A DNA stretch of 53,147 nt from an uncultured Bacteroidota bacterium (GTDB lineage Bacteria > Bacteroidota > Rhodothermia > Balneolales > Balneolaceae). This document shows, one piece after another, positions 1-8,774 of this stretch (the stretch's first letter is position 1; each line of letters begins with the position of its first letter). The stretch lies in assembly GCA_913057895.1 (NCBI GenBank), contig CAJXOH010000010.1, positions 1-53,147 on the forward strand. Reading direction: 5' to 3'. The position numbers and the translations under genes were made by a program. Under the pieces are notes generated by a model. That model had not been told where the DNA came from. It ran no database searches and saw nothing but the letters and a program-made list of their open reading frames with translations.

Positions 1-246
1 GGCAGGGATCCACGCGTTCAACCGCTTCCTGTTAATCGCACTAATACAGATGCAACCATTACCATTCGCTTCGAAGTCAATCCAGATGGATCCATTGGTC
101 GCACTCTACCCATCCAGCGAATGAATCCTGAGCTTGAACGGGAGGTCATGAGGACGCTTAGAAATTGGCGTTTCAACCCTCTACCAAGTCGAGTTCCTCA
201 GGAAGCTCAGTGGGGAACCATTACGTTTCGATTTGTCGTGGAATAA
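1..246 (+). CDS. TonB C-terminal-domain protein, 3' fragment
   Basis: The first 81 codons of the window are open in frame 1 and end at TAA (244-246); the start lies outside the window. The fragment reads as a TonB-type C-terminal domain: a strand rich in Thr/Ile/Val followed by an NPDG turn (residues about 28-31), a helix with ELEREVMRTLRNW, an FNP segment, and a final strand TFRFVVE. In this family the domain contacts outer-membrane receptors or acts in AgmX/PglI-like envelope proteins. Which of these applies cannot be told without the N-terminal half. It converges on the Crp/Fnr gene, with only 10 bases between the two stop codons. Confidence 0.7.
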   Translation, partial: GRDPRVQPLPVNRTNTDATITIRFEVNPDGSIGRTLPIQRMNPELEREVMRTLRNWRFNPLPSRVPQEAQWGTITFRFVVE

Positions 247-256
247 AGCAGGCAGC

Positions 257-937
257 CTATGCTTTAATGGGCTCAACAAAATCGTGTGTTGCGCCAGTAC
301 CAATCTTCAGGAAAATTCTCCCTCTGTACAGGGATACAACACCCGCATCTTCTAATTTTTTGAGTGTCCGAGTTACCACAACACGGCTTGAGCCAATCTC
401 TTCGGCTAGTTCTTCGTGTGTAATCTTGATTTTATGACCCTCTGCTGGATTGCATTCTAGATGCAAAAATTCTTGAATCCTTTGCTCAACCGTTTTTGTC
501 ATTGCACCGCTAAAGCTACTCAAGATTTGATTATATCCTTTAGTCATAGACTTTAGAACAAATCGATTCCAACTATCATAATGGTCCTGCAAATACTGAA
601 CTTCATAGATAGGAATAAGTAACTTTTTAACAGGTTTAATCGCGATTCCAGTCACAGCACTTGATTGTTTGGTCAATGCCGCAACGAGTGAGGTTGGGCA
701 CGTCTCTCCTGGTTTTACGTGACAAATTACATATTGCTTATCCTTTGCTGCACTGTATCTGCAAAGTTTTGATTCACCAATCAAATAAAGGGGAATTCTG
801 TTTACTGGATCGCCCTGTTTAAGTGCAATCTCTCCAACAGCCTGGTCAACTACATTAAAATTATCTGCTAAATGTGCAGTTAACCCTTTCTCAAAAGGAA
901 ATAAGGATAGGCGTGATCTGATTTCTGAAGGATGCAT
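257..937 (-). CDS. Crp/Fnr-family transcriptional regulator
   Basis: A 226-residue protein with the Crp/Fnr layout. An N-terminal cyclic-nucleotide-binding-like beta-roll (about residues 15-120) is followed by a long dimerisation helix (about 120-150) and a C-terminal winged helix. The recognition helix (LAEEIGSSRVVVTRTLKKLE) is typical. It has no run of closely spaced N-terminal cysteines like that holding the iron-sulfur cluster of Fnr; cysteines occur singly, so the effector cannot be read. The gene is divergent from two exported-protein genes, with two palindromic sites in the 190-base gap, so control of itself and of that pair is likely. Start is the ATG at 937. Confidence 0.88.
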   Translation of the reverse strand: MHPSEIRSRLSLFPFEKGLTAHLADNFNVVDQAVGEIALKQGDPVNRIPLYLIGESKLCRYSAAKDKQYVICHVKPGETCPTSLVAALTKQSSAVTGIAIKPVKKLLIPIYEVQYLQDHYDSWNRFVLKSMTKGYNQILSSFSGAMTKTVEQRIQEFLHLECNPAEGHKIKITHEELAEEIGSSRVVVTRTLKKLEDAGVVSLYRGRIFLKIGTGATHDFVEPIKA

Positions 938-1000
938 TGGATACTATTTAAAAACAGCAACATATAAGAATCATATATAACCCTGATTCATGAAAGATTA

Positions 1001-1018
1001 ATGTAACCTAAGTTACAT
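1001..1018. promoter_or_regulatory. palindromic operator, Crp/Fnr type (site 1)
   Basis: A perfect inverted repeat, ATGTAAC-CTAA-GTTACAT, with 7-base arms and a 4-base spacer. It lies in the divergent gap between the Crp/Fnr gene and the exported-protein pair. The half-site spacing suits a Crp/Fnr dimer. From memory, GTAAC-N4-GTTAC has been proposed as the site of HcpR-type Crp/Fnr proteins in some phyla; binding by the neighbouring regulator is inference. Confidence 0.65.
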
Positions 1019-1052
1019 AACGATAATAATTTAACACTCCCACACAAGGCTT

Positions 1053-1070
1053 GTGTAACTAAAGTCACGT
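1053..1070. promoter_or_regulatory. imperfect second operator of the same type (site 2)
   Basis: The sequence TGTAAC-TAAA-GTCACG repeats the half-site and 4-base spacing of the perfect palindrome at 1001-1018. Two bases of the right arm differ. The centres are 52 bases apart, close to five helical turns, so two dimers would lie on about the same face of the DNA. It sits about 60 bases before the ATG at 1129. Confidence 0.45.
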
Positions 1071-1128
1071 AGAACCTGGTCGTTGGGTGCTATTATGTTC
1101 TTTTCAAACTTAACTAATCGGGATATTG

Positions 1129-1920
1129 ATGAGAACTCTATTATTGTTACTTGTTTGTCTTTGTGTGAGCGCTGGAAGTATTGCACAAGACAGAGATAAT
1201 CCAGTTGTCGTAGTAAACTTTGTGTCTGTAGATGATGTTGATATACCACTTTTTTACCAATACCTAAGCTTTGTTGCAGAAATGCAATCTCTTAGGGTTG
1301 AGGAAGGTTACATTGACTTTTTTCACGTTTGGGAAGTGATGCATGATAGTTATCCGAGTGGGGATATTCAGTACGTAATTGCTGCTAGGACAAGCCTTGA
1401 ACACACAATCATGCCGCCCATGGAGGACTGGCAGGGATATGCCTCAGAATTAGCGTCTAGAGGAATTGAAAGTCCATTTCCAATGGGTTCATATGACATT
1501 TCAAAAATATATCAAGGGTACTTTGAGCTAGCTGAAGCTGATGAAATCACATTCGCTGAAATAGTAAATACCGTTGGGGACGGTCAAGATATTGCTGAGC
1601 CCGGATGGATTGCATCCATGAATTTTATGCGAGCAACTTCAAGTGACTATCAAGCTCTTGAAGCTCAGTTATTAGATATGAATGAAGCTGATATAGCTGC
1701 AGGAGGAAAAGATGGTTGGGGCTTCATTGGTAATGTAAACGGTTACCCAACAGATACCCCCGTTACACATATGACCCTGGATTTTTGGAATAGTATGGAG
1801 TCATTTCTTTCACCCAGCTCTTATGAGATGACTAGTGAAGATCTTTCCTTAGTTGAGGATGTAGTAGAGGCTAGAGATTTACGTAGGCTACTACGGGCCA
1901 GACTCATAATTGCAAAATAA
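1129..1920 (+). CDS. exported protein of unknown function, first of a related pair
   Basis: I do not recognise the family. The 263-residue product starts with a signal peptide (RTLLLLLVCLCVSAGSIAQ, cleaved about residue 20). Two halves follow, each with a strand, a long helix, then a second strand: about residues 24-140 and 155-235. The second half carries a GWGF motif like the GWGI motif of the next gene's product. The strand-helix-strand pattern suggests a tandem ferredoxin-like (dimeric alpha+beta barrel, ABM/NIPSNAP-like) fold, which is inference. I chose ATG 1129; a TTG directly before it (1126) is possible. It lies 17 bases before its relative and is divergent from a Crp/Fnr regulator. 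Confidence 0.7.
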   Translation: MRTLLLLLVCLCVSAGSIAQDRDNPVVVVNFVSVDDVDIPLFYQYLSFVAEMQSLRVEEGYIDFFHVWEVMHDSYPSGDIQYVIAARTSLEHTIMPPMEDWQGYASELASRGIESPFPMGSYDISKIYQGYFELAEADEITFAEIVNTVGDGQDIAEPGWIASMNFMRATSSDYQALEAQLLDMNEADIAAGGKDGWGFIGNVNGYPTDTPVTHMTLDFWNSMESFLSPSSYEMTSEDLSLVEDVVEARDLRRLLRARLIIAK

Positions 1921-1937
1921 TTTAAAAACGATAGATC

Positions 1938-2678
1938 ATGAGAAAACTACTTCTTACACTAATCGCGCTTGTTATTAGCACCTCAGCTAGCGCACAAATA
2001 ATATACATGCAGTCTCATCATGTGAAAGCGGAAGACATGGAGAGATTTGAACAAAATGAACTTCAGTATTGGTCACAAGTTGCGGAACAAGCCATTGAAG
2101 ATGGCAATATGGGAGGTTGGTACTTCCTACGTCGTGTAGATGTTGGCTCTGTAATGCATGACGAAACTGAGCCAACACATTTATTTGTAAATGTGTATTC
2201 ATCCATTGATCAGCTCACCTCAGGTGCAGCATGGGCAGCTTTAGACGTACTTGGCTTTGACCCTTCGCTTATTCAGTCAGAGTCAACACTTCTAGCTGTC
2301 CAATATTTCAAAATGGAATCGTCTATTCCGGATAATGGATTCACTCACACCATCCTAAACTTTGCAAAACCCGTGAATGGTGCTGGGTTTCTTGAAGAAA
2401 ATATTTCTCTTTGGAAGCCTTTCTTTGAATCAAACATGGATGCAACTGGTATGCAGGGATGGGGAATTGCTTCAAAATTCTATCCTCAAGGAATGGATCA
2501 TTCTACATTCATGACTTGGGATCACTTTAACTCTCTAGCTGATGCAATGAAGCACCTGGCAGGGGAGAATATATTGCTTGGAGGAGAGAATATTCTCGAG
2601 CAGTCAAATATGTCTGAGTATGATCCAGACGGGTTCAGATATCGGGTTCTCTTTGAAAATCTAGATAGTAGATTCTAA
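1938..2678 (+). CDS. exported protein of unknown function, second of a related pair
   Basis: A 246-residue protein with a clear signal peptide (RKLLLTLIALVISTSASAQ; cleavage after residue 19 or so). The mature part again shows two similar halves. Each has a first strand (IIYMQSHHV; HTILNFAKPV), a long amphipathic helix, and a Gly-Trp strand (GGWYFLRRV; GWGIASKF). The halves are joined by a strand ending QYFKMES that parallels the GYFELAE strand of the upstream protein. No catalytic motif was recognised. It probably shares a transcript with the upstream gene, and the transcript would end at the strong hairpin 30 bases downstream. Confidence 0.7.
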   Translation: MRKLLLTLIALVISTSASAQIIYMQSHHVKAEDMERFEQNELQYWSQVAEQAIEDGNMGGWYFLRRVDVGSVMHDETEPTHLFVNVYSSIDQLTSGAAWAALDVLGFDPSLIQSESTLLAVQYFKMESSIPDNGFTHTILNFAKPVNGAGFLEENISLWKPFFESNMDATGMQGWGIASKFYPQGMDHSTFMTWDHFNSLADAMKHLAGENILLGGENILEQSNMSEYDPDGFRYRVLFENLDSRF

Positions 2679-2709
2679 AAGAACCCCATCATTTTGTTTC
2701 ATAGGGTTA

Positions 2710-2741
2710 GGGCCTGGTCGTGATGATCAGGCCCTTTTTTT
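2710..2741 (+). terminator. rho-independent terminator
   Basis: A 10-base-pair stem (GGGCCTGGTC paired with GATCAGGCCC, one G-U pair) has a 5-base loop and is followed by seven T. It ends the exported-protein pair. The T run overlaps the stop codon of the converging glgP. For transcripts coming from glgP the hairpin is present but no T run follows it. Confidence 0.9.
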
Positions 2742-5217
2742 ATCCCTTCATAACGTAAGGTTTCGCATCCCAAATCTCAGTCGCATAATCCATAATCGTC
2801 CGATCGGAGCTAAATTTTCCAATTCGAGCAACGTTTAACGCAGCCATCCTGTTCCACTCTTTTTTCTTGCGGAACAAGGCTTCAACCTCTCGCTGTCTGG
2901 CTTGATAGGCATCAAAGTCCGCAAATACAAGGAAGTAATCGCCTTGATGGATAAGTGCCTCAATGATCGGTTGATACAGGCCTGGCTCATCTGGACAAAG
3001 TAAATCACTGGCTAGTTGATCCATTACCTCTTTTAGTTCAGGTTGTGCTTCAAGCATTTCCGTTGAGTTGTAGCCAGAATGTCGGAATGCTTCTACCTCT
3101 TCCACTGTGTGACCAAAAATGAAGATATTTTCTTCACCTACTTCTTCTTGTATTTCCACATTTGCTCCATCCAGTGTTCCTATGGTGATGGCTCCATTCA
3201 GGGCGAACTTCATGTTCCCTGTACCAGAGGCCTCCATTCCTGCCGTTGAGGTTTGTTCGGAAAGGTTTGCTGCTGGGATGAGTTTTTCAGCAAGTGTGAC
3301 GCTGTAATTACCAAGGAATAGACATTTTAGCTTATCGTTTGTCTCTGGATCATTGTTCACTAAGTCAGCAATCGCATTGATGAGCTTGATGTGAAGCTTG
3401 GCCATTGCATATCCTGGCGCTGCCTTTCCAGCAAAAATGACGGTTCGTGGAACCATGTCCGCACCTTCACCCCGCTTAAGGCGGTTGTATAATACCAACG
3501 TGTGTAGCGCAACCATCAATTGACGCTTATACTCATGGATTCGTTTGATTTGTATATCAAACATCGATGCGGTGCTAACCTTCACACCCGTTGTCTTCTC
3601 AATATATTTGGCCAGCTCTTTCTTTTTCTGCTGTTTGATCTTGCCAAACGACTTTAAGAATTCAGCATCATCCACAAACGATTCAAGCTCTTTGAGGCGA
3701 TCCAAATCAGACTCCCAGCCTGATCCGATTGAATCCGTGATCAGTTGGCTAAGTTCTGGGTTACATTGCTTTAGCCAACGACGCGGGGTGATTCCGTTGG
3801 TTTTGTTGGTAAACCGATCTGGATACATCTCATAGAAATCTTTGAACAAGGTCTTTTTGAGAAGATCGCTATGAAGAGCTGCAACCCCATTGATTTTGTG
3901 AGACCCTACGATTCCAAGTGATGCCATGTGCACCATAGGTTCTTCTCCTTCACTTACTATGGACATTCTTGAAATTCGATGCTTGTCATCACCAAACGTT
4001 GTTTGTACATCCCCAAGGAACCTTCGATTGATTTCGAAGATAATCTGGAGGTGTCGGGGAAGTAATGTGCGAAGCAAAGCAACAGGCCACTTCTCTAAGG
4101 CTTCTGGCAATAATGTGTGGTTTGTGTAGGCAATCGTCTTAACAGTAATATCCCAAGCGAGATCCCAGTCAAGTCCTTCCTCATCCATTAGAATGCGCAT
4201 TAATTCTGGAATGGCCAGATTTGGATGTGTGTCATTACACTGAATCGCAACATATTTGGGCAACTTCCTCCAATCCTTGGATTGCTTTCTGAATCGACGA
4301 AGAATGTCGTGTAATGAGCTTGCTACAAGGAAGTATTCTTGTTTGAGTCGCAACTCTTGGCCAACGAACACTTTGTCATTTGGATAGAGAACCCGAGAAA
4401 TATTCTCATTGAGTTGTGTGTCTCGTACCGCATTGATGTATTCCCCCTGATTAAAACTCTTTAAATCAATACTAGTCGACGAGGTCGCTTTCCACAGGCG
4501 TAGGTGGTTTACAATATTGTTTTGATACCCTGGAATTGGAGTGTCATACGCAAGAGCTAGGACTTCATTAGCCCCTTTCCATTGGAAACGTAATCGCTCT
4601 TCTTCATCACGATACATTTCTGAGTGGCCATAAAAATTTACTGGCACCTGTAGTTCAGGTCGAACAATATCCCAAGGGTTGCCATACCGAAGCCAAAGAT
4701 CAGGCTTCTCTACTTGATAGCCGTCTTGAATCGACTGATAAAAAATACCGTAGTCATACCGAATTCCGTATCCCACTGCAGGGATACCCAAGGTTGCCAT
4801 GGAATCCAAAAAACATGCCGCAAGACGGCCAAGCCCTCCATTGCCAAGCCCTGCATCCCATTCTGCATCTCGAATATTCTCGTAATCGAGGCCAAGCTCA
4901 TCGAGCGCCTCAGCGACTGTTTCGCGCAAGCCAAGATTGACCAACATATTGTCCAGGAGTCGACCAATCAGGTACTCCATCGAGAGGTAGTACACACGTT
5001 TTACATTGTCTTCATAATATGCTTGTTGCGTGACTAGCCAACGGCTATGGAGACGATCCAAAATTGACCAAACAACACTGCGATAATCATCCCAATCTTG
5101 GCGTGAGTACTCATCTTTGGCAAGTGTAAACCGCAGGTGGTTAGTGATATCTTCACGTATGGCATCTTTATCCATGCCGCTTCGAACATAATCAGAGGAG
5201 GTGGCTTTTTTAGCCAT
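2740..5217 (-). CDS. glgP: glycogen/maltodextrin phosphorylase
   Basis: 825 residues, normal for the GT35 family. The enzyme releases glucose 1-phosphate from the non-reducing ends of alpha-1,4-glucans in the cytoplasm (EC 2.4.1.1). The pyridoxal-phosphate lysine is K670 in the GTGNMKFALNG motif. Other family signatures are GNGGLGRLAACFLDS near the N-terminus and NDTHP in the middle. The ATG at 5217 has no Shine-Dalgarno sequence. It lies 95 bases after ispE on the same strand. With glgB and malQ (11.9-15.7 kb) it forms a glycogen-turnover set; no glgC is recognised in the window. Confidence 0.97.
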   Translation of the reverse strand: MAKKATSSDYVRSGMDKDAIREDITNHLRFTLAKDEYSRQDWDDYRSVVWSILDRLHSRWLVTQQAYYEDNVKRVYYLSMEYLIGRLLDNMLVNLGLRETVAEALDELGLDYENIRDAEWDAGLGNGGLGRLAACFLDSMATLGIPAVGYGIRYDYGIFYQSIQDGYQVEKPDLWLRYGNPWDIVRPELQVPVNFYGHSEMYRDEEERLRFQWKGANEVLALAYDTPIPGYQNNIVNHLRLWKATSSTSIDLKSFNQGEYINAVRDTQLNENISRVLYPNDKVFVGQELRLKQEYFLVASSLHDILRRFRKQSKDWRKLPKYVAIQCNDTHPNLAIPELMRILMDEEGLDWDLAWDITVKTIAYTNHTLLPEALEKWPVALLRTLLPRHLQIIFEINRRFLGDVQTTFGDDKHRISRMSIVSEGEEPMVHMASLGIVGSHKINGVAALHSDLLKKTLFKDFYEMYPDRFTNKTNGITPRRWLKQCNPELSQLITDSIGSGWESDLDRLKELESFVDDAEFLKSFGKIKQQKKKELAKYIEKTTGVKVSTASMFDIQIKRIHEYKRQLMVALHTLVLYNRLKRGEGADMVPRTVIFAGKAAPGYAMAKLHIKLINAIADLVNNDPETNDKLKCLFLGNYSVTLAEKLIPAANLSEQTSTAGMEASGTGNMKFALNGAITIGTLDGANVEIQEEVGEENIFIFGHTVEEVEAFRHSGYNSTEMLEAQPELKEVMDQLASDLLCPDEPGLYQPIIEALIHQGDYFLVFADFDAYQARQREVEALFRKKKEWNRMAALNVARIGKFSSDRTIMDYATEIWDAKPYVMKG

Positions 5218-5312
5218 AATTGAATGAGTTTTATTGTGACCTAAGCCGTTGCTTGTCAGTCACTATGGTTGCAGAAAGAATCGTTTTTTTGGATGAGTGC
5301 ATCTGTCACAAA

Positions 5313-6194
5313 TTACCCAGCCTTCAACGACGTGTCAGGCACAAACTGTGGAGCCGTTACATTCGTCTTCATCCCTAATTTAGTCAAAGAATCGGACGCG
5401 TGAAACGCTACAAACTCTTGATCAAACAAGCCAAATACACTACTTCCACTCCCAGACATTGAGGCATAGGATGCACCAAATTCGTAGAGTTGGTCTTTGA
5501 GTAGTCCTATCATATCGTATTGTGCAATTACAGCTGGCTCAAGATCATTTTCTAATAGAATGCTCCATTCTTCGATTGGCTCTTCCAATAAAAGAGACTT
5601 GAGTGGAAGTACGGGTTCAGGATTTGGCGTGCAATTCGCGTATGCATCTGCTGTGGAGCTCTGAAAGCCTGGGTTAACGACAACAATCCAAGACTCTGGC
5701 TGAATAGGAAGGGGCTCGAGCTGGTGGCCTTGACCTGTTGAGAGTGCAGGCTCATTCCCTAGAAAAAATGCAATATCAGATCCTAAAGGGGCGCTTAGAT
5801 CCACTAAATCTTGCAATGAACATTCCGTTCGTTCAAGTTCGTTTAACGCATGTAAGACGGCTGCTGCATTGGCACTACCTCCCCCCAACCCTGCTCCGGT
5901 TGGGACCTGTTTCAGTAGGTCAATCGCATAATGGTGTCCATCTGTGATCCCCACTTGCTCCTCAAATGCGCGATACGCTTGCACCACCAAATTATTTTCA
6001 TCGACAGGAATCGACTTGTCAGAACAATGAAACTCAAACGTGGCTGCTTGACGGATATTAAGTTGGTCCCACCAATCAATGAACACCATGCCCGTTTCTA
6101 TGTGGTGATACCCATTATCAAGGCGCTCTAGTACATGAAGACCGAGATTGATCTTCGCATACGATCTCTTTCGCCAGAGTCCCACTTCACTCAT
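5313..6194 (-). CDS. ispE: 4-diphosphocytidyl-2-C-methyl-D-erythritol kinase
   Basis: A 293-residue GHMP kinase of the non-mevalonate isoprenoid pathway (EC 2.7.1.148). Seen: the N-terminal SYAKINLGLHVLERLDNGYH motif, the glycine-rich ATP loop PTGAGLGGGSANAAA (about residues 93-107), and the C-terminal motif MSGSGSSVFGLF. Its ATG overlaps the stop of the CCA-adding enzyme by 4 bases (ATGA), so the two are probably translationally coupled. Confidence 0.95.
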   Translation of the reverse strand: MSEVGLWRKRSYAKINLGLHVLERLDNGYHHIETGMVFIDWWDQLNIRQAATFEFHCSDKSIPVDENNLVVQAYRAFEEQVGITDGHHYAIDLLKQVPTGAGLGGGSANAAAVLHALNELERTECSLQDLVDLSAPLGSDIAFFLGNEPALSTGQGHQLEPLPIQPESWIVVVNPGFQSSTADAYANCTPNPEPVLPLKSLLLEEPIEEWSILLENDLEPAVIAQYDMIGLLKDQLYEFGASYASMSGSGSSVFGLFDQEFVAFHASDSLTKLGMKTNVTAPQFVPDTSLKAG

Positions 6195-7636
6195 GAAAGC
6201 ACCCCACGTCGCTTTGCCTCTTCGATCATGAAAGCCTTGGCTTGTTCCAGGTCGTTCTCAATCACCCCGTCCATAATAGCTTCTTTCACGGCTTCCTTTA
6301 GTTGTCCAATAATGGGTCCAGCTGGCACCCCACAAGCCTCCATAATCATTTCACCTGTGACTGGGTTTTTCCAATTACGAACACGGTCTTTTTGCTCCAC
6401 TTCCACGATCTTTTTGTCCACCAAATCAAAGTTGGCGAGGTATTGTTTCACCTTAGCATCATTTTTTGATGTTACATCTGCACGGCAAAGCTTCATAAGC
6501 CCTTCCAGATCATCGCCAGCTTCAAATATTAATCGCCGTACAGCACTGTCCGTGACCCCTTCATCGGCTAATGCAATCGGTCTTAAATGAAGTCGCACGA
6601 GCGTTTGAACCGACTTCATACGGCTGTCAAGAGGCAATGAAAGTCGTCGGAAGATTTTTGGAACCCACTTTGCGCCCAGTGCTTCATGACCATGAAACGT
6701 CCATCCAACTCCTTGAACAAACCTCTGGGTAGGTGGTTTTGCGATGTCGTGCATAATGGCAGCCCAGCGTAACCAAAGATCATTCGACATTTCAGCCACA
6801 TTGTCCAAGACCTCCAATGTGTGCCAAAAATTATCCTTATGGCGAATCCCATTCACTTCTTTGACCCCGTGCAGAGCGACCATTTCTGGGAAAAAAATCG
6901 TCAACAGTCCCGTCTCAAATAACAAAGAAAACGCATAAGAAGGCTTATCAGAGAGGATCATTTTGTTTAGCTCCTCAGCGATTCGCTCTGCAGATATAAT
7001 TCCTAAACGCTCGTGTCGGTCTACAATACCTTGGTAGGTGGCCTCTTCTATTTCAAACCCAAATCGAACCGCAAATCGTATCGCCCTCATCATCCTAAGA
7101 GGATCATCGTCAAAAGTCTTCTGGGGGTCAATCGGCGTTCGGATAATGCCATTTTGAAGATCAGAAAGGCCATCAAAAGGATCCCTAAGAGCTCCATAAT
7201 CCTCTTCGTTTAACGAAAAAGACATCGCATTAATCGTCAAATCGCGTCTTTCTTGGTCTTCCTCTAGCGTGCCCGTTTCTACGATTGGTTTTCTGCTATT
7301 TCGTTGATAGCTCTCTTTGCGAGCTCCAACAAACTCCAAGTCCATCCCCGCTGTGTGAAGGTGCGCTGTGCCAAAGTTTTTGAAAATGGACAACGCAGAG
7401 GGGGGCAGTTGAAGTCGGTTTGCAACTTCTTCCGCGAGCTTATCGCCAGGGCCTAGGGTAACAAAATCGATATCCTCGGTAAGAGGGGATTGCCGGCCAG
7501 GCATCAAGGCATCCCGCACGTATCCACCTACCACGAATACGGGTTGATTGAGCGATTTCCCAGCATCCCTAACGATTTCGAACAGGGAGTGATGCTTGGC
7601 TGGGAGTTCGTGCCAACAAGCATCGACGATGGACAT
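6191..7636 (-). CDS. CCA-adding tRNA nucleotidyltransferase / poly(A) polymerase family, with HD domain
   Basis: 481 residues. The N-terminal class II nucleotidyltransferase head has VVGGYVRD (about residues 35-42) and the metal-binding DID in LTEDIDFVTLG. The RNA-binding neck follows (DDPLRMMRAIRFAVRFGFEI), then an HD domain (HDIAKP with upstream and downstream histidines). The family adds or repairs the CCA end of tRNA. The HD domain resembles the phosphatase domain of some bacterial CCA enzymes. It sits in a coupled chain: its ATG shares a base with the upstream stop (TAATG) and its stop overlaps ispE. Sequence alone does not separate CCA addition from poly(A) polymerase, but this is the only such gene here. 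Confidence 0.9.
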   Translation of the reverse strand: MSIVDACWHELPAKHHSLFEIVRDAGKSLNQPVFVVGGYVRDALMPGRQSPLTEDIDFVTLGPGDKLAEEVANRLQLPPSALSIFKNFGTAHLHTAGMDLEFVGARKESYQRNSRKPIVETGTLEEDQERRDLTINAMSFSLNEEDYGALRDPFDGLSDLQNGIIRTPIDPQKTFDDDPLRMMRAIRFAVRFGFEIEEATYQGIVDRHERLGIISAERIAEELNKMILSDKPSYAFSLLFETGLLTIFFPEMVALHGVKEVNGIRHKDNFWHTLEVLDNVAEMSNDLWLRWAAIMHDIAKPPTQRFVQGVGWTFHGHEALGAKWVPKIFRRLSLPLDSRMKSVQTLVRLHLRPIALADEGVTDSAVRRLIFEAGDDLEGLMKLCRADVTSKNDAKVKQYLANFDLVDKKIVEVEQKDRVRNWKNPVTGEMIMEACGVPAGPIIGQLKEAVKEAIMDGVIENDLEQAKAFMIEEAKRRGVLS

Positions 7637-8658
7637 TAGGCCTCTAGGTCTGAATTTCCTTCGATGATTGAGTGATCTCCGATGTGAAGCTCACCCTCGA
7701 AATGTTTCACATGAGCATGTTGGCCAATCGACGACTGAGTCAGTGAGCCTTGCTCAATGGTTGCATGTTGCTGAACAATGGAGTCCCTCAAAGTACACCC
7801 TTTGATGGTAGCTCCGGCCTCTAGACTTACATTCGGCCCCACGGTGGAATGCTCGATGGTGACCCCTTCACCTATAAATACAGGAGGGAGAAGCGTTGTT
7901 CCAGGGTATGTGGACGCATCCGAGTTGCCGCTATGTTCTTTTGCAAGAATGACGCTGCTTGTATCGAGCCATGCGGGTAACGTTCCGCAGTCAAGCCATT
8001 CATCTACCGTAGCCTTCTTGAAAACGAGGTCTTTTTTGAGCATGCGATCCAAGGCATCTGTGAGTTGATACTCATCACCGTGCCCTGTGATGTTGTGCTC
8101 CATTAAATACTCAATCTCTGTACGAAGTTGTGTGGCTTCCTTGAAGTAGTAGACCCCAATAATGGCCTGATTTGAGATAGGTTCAGAGGGTTTCTCCACA
8201 AAATCGGTGATGGTTTCGCCCTCATGTACCGCAACACCAAAACGTGACGGATCTTCTACCTCTTTCAACCAAATGACGCTATCTGCGTCGTCAAGGACTA
8301 CCTTATTTGCTGTGTCAAAAAGCGTGTCAGCAAATACAATAATCACTTCCCCTTCTAGGGTTTCTTCAGCACAAAGTACCGCATGAGCTGTTCCAAGTGC
8401 CACATCTTGCACTTTAAATGTAGCTTTCGCGTTTTGGCGCTCGCTCATTTGTGTAAGTGTGTCACGAATAGATTGACCAAAATCAGGACCGAGGATATAG
8501 ACAATCTCATCAATGGGTCGATCGAGGGTTCTGCCAAAGGTTTCAACAATTCGCTCCACAATCATCGTCCCTGCGACAGGGAGAAGTGGTTTTGGCGTGG
8601 TATGAGAGTGGGGTCGGACGCGCGTGCCGCGACCGGCCATGGGAATGATTAACTTCAT
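7636..8658 (-). CDS. sugar-phosphate nucleotidyltransferase with left-handed beta-helix tail
   Basis: 340 residues from the ATG at 8658. The signature MAGRGTRVRPHSHTTPKPLLPVAG lies at the very N-terminus, so the 44 extra upstream codons are rejected. Residues 1-240 form a nucleotidyltransferase fold that joins a sugar 1-phosphate to an NTP. The last 80 or so residues show hexapeptide-repeat character (ITIEHSTVGPNVSLEAGATI), as in GlmU or RmlA-like enzymes. Sugar and nucleotide cannot be told; a GlmU-like uridylyltransferase and a glucose-1-phosphate thymidylyltransferase are both possible. It heads the coupled chain leading to the CCA enzyme and ispE. Confidence 0.85.
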   Translation of the reverse strand: MKLIIPMAGRGTRVRPHSHTTPKPLLPVAGTMIVERIVETFGRTLDRPIDEIVYILGPDFGQSIRDTLTQMSERQNAKATFKVQDVALGTAHAVLCAEETLEGEVIIVFADTLFDTANKVVLDDADSVIWLKEVEDPSRFGVAVHEGETITDFVEKPSEPISNQAIIGVYYFKEATQLRTEIEYLMEHNITGHGDEYQLTDALDRMLKKDLVFKKATVDEWLDCGTLPAWLDTSSVILAKEHSGNSDASTYPGTTLLPPVFIGEGVTIEHSTVGPNVSLEAGATIKGCTLRDSIVQQHATIEQGSLTQSSIGQHAHVKHFEGELHIGDHSIIEGNSDLEA

Positions 8659-8774
8659 GCAAAGCGATTCGTTGTAGAAAGTAGAAATATACCATAAGAA
8701 TGGTACTTTTTCCGTACCCGGTTCATAGAGCGATGGGTGTTCTGTTGGTCTGAACTCTTCCATTTTGCTCAACA

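Noticed and set aside
5233-5265. TGTGACCTAAG before glgP as a third Crp/Fnr operator
   Set aside because: Only one half-site resembles the 1001-1018 palindrome; the matching right arm is missing.
6135-6590. 151-codon open frame antisense to ispE and the CCA enzyme
   Set aside because: It is a shadow of the two conserved genes on the other strand.
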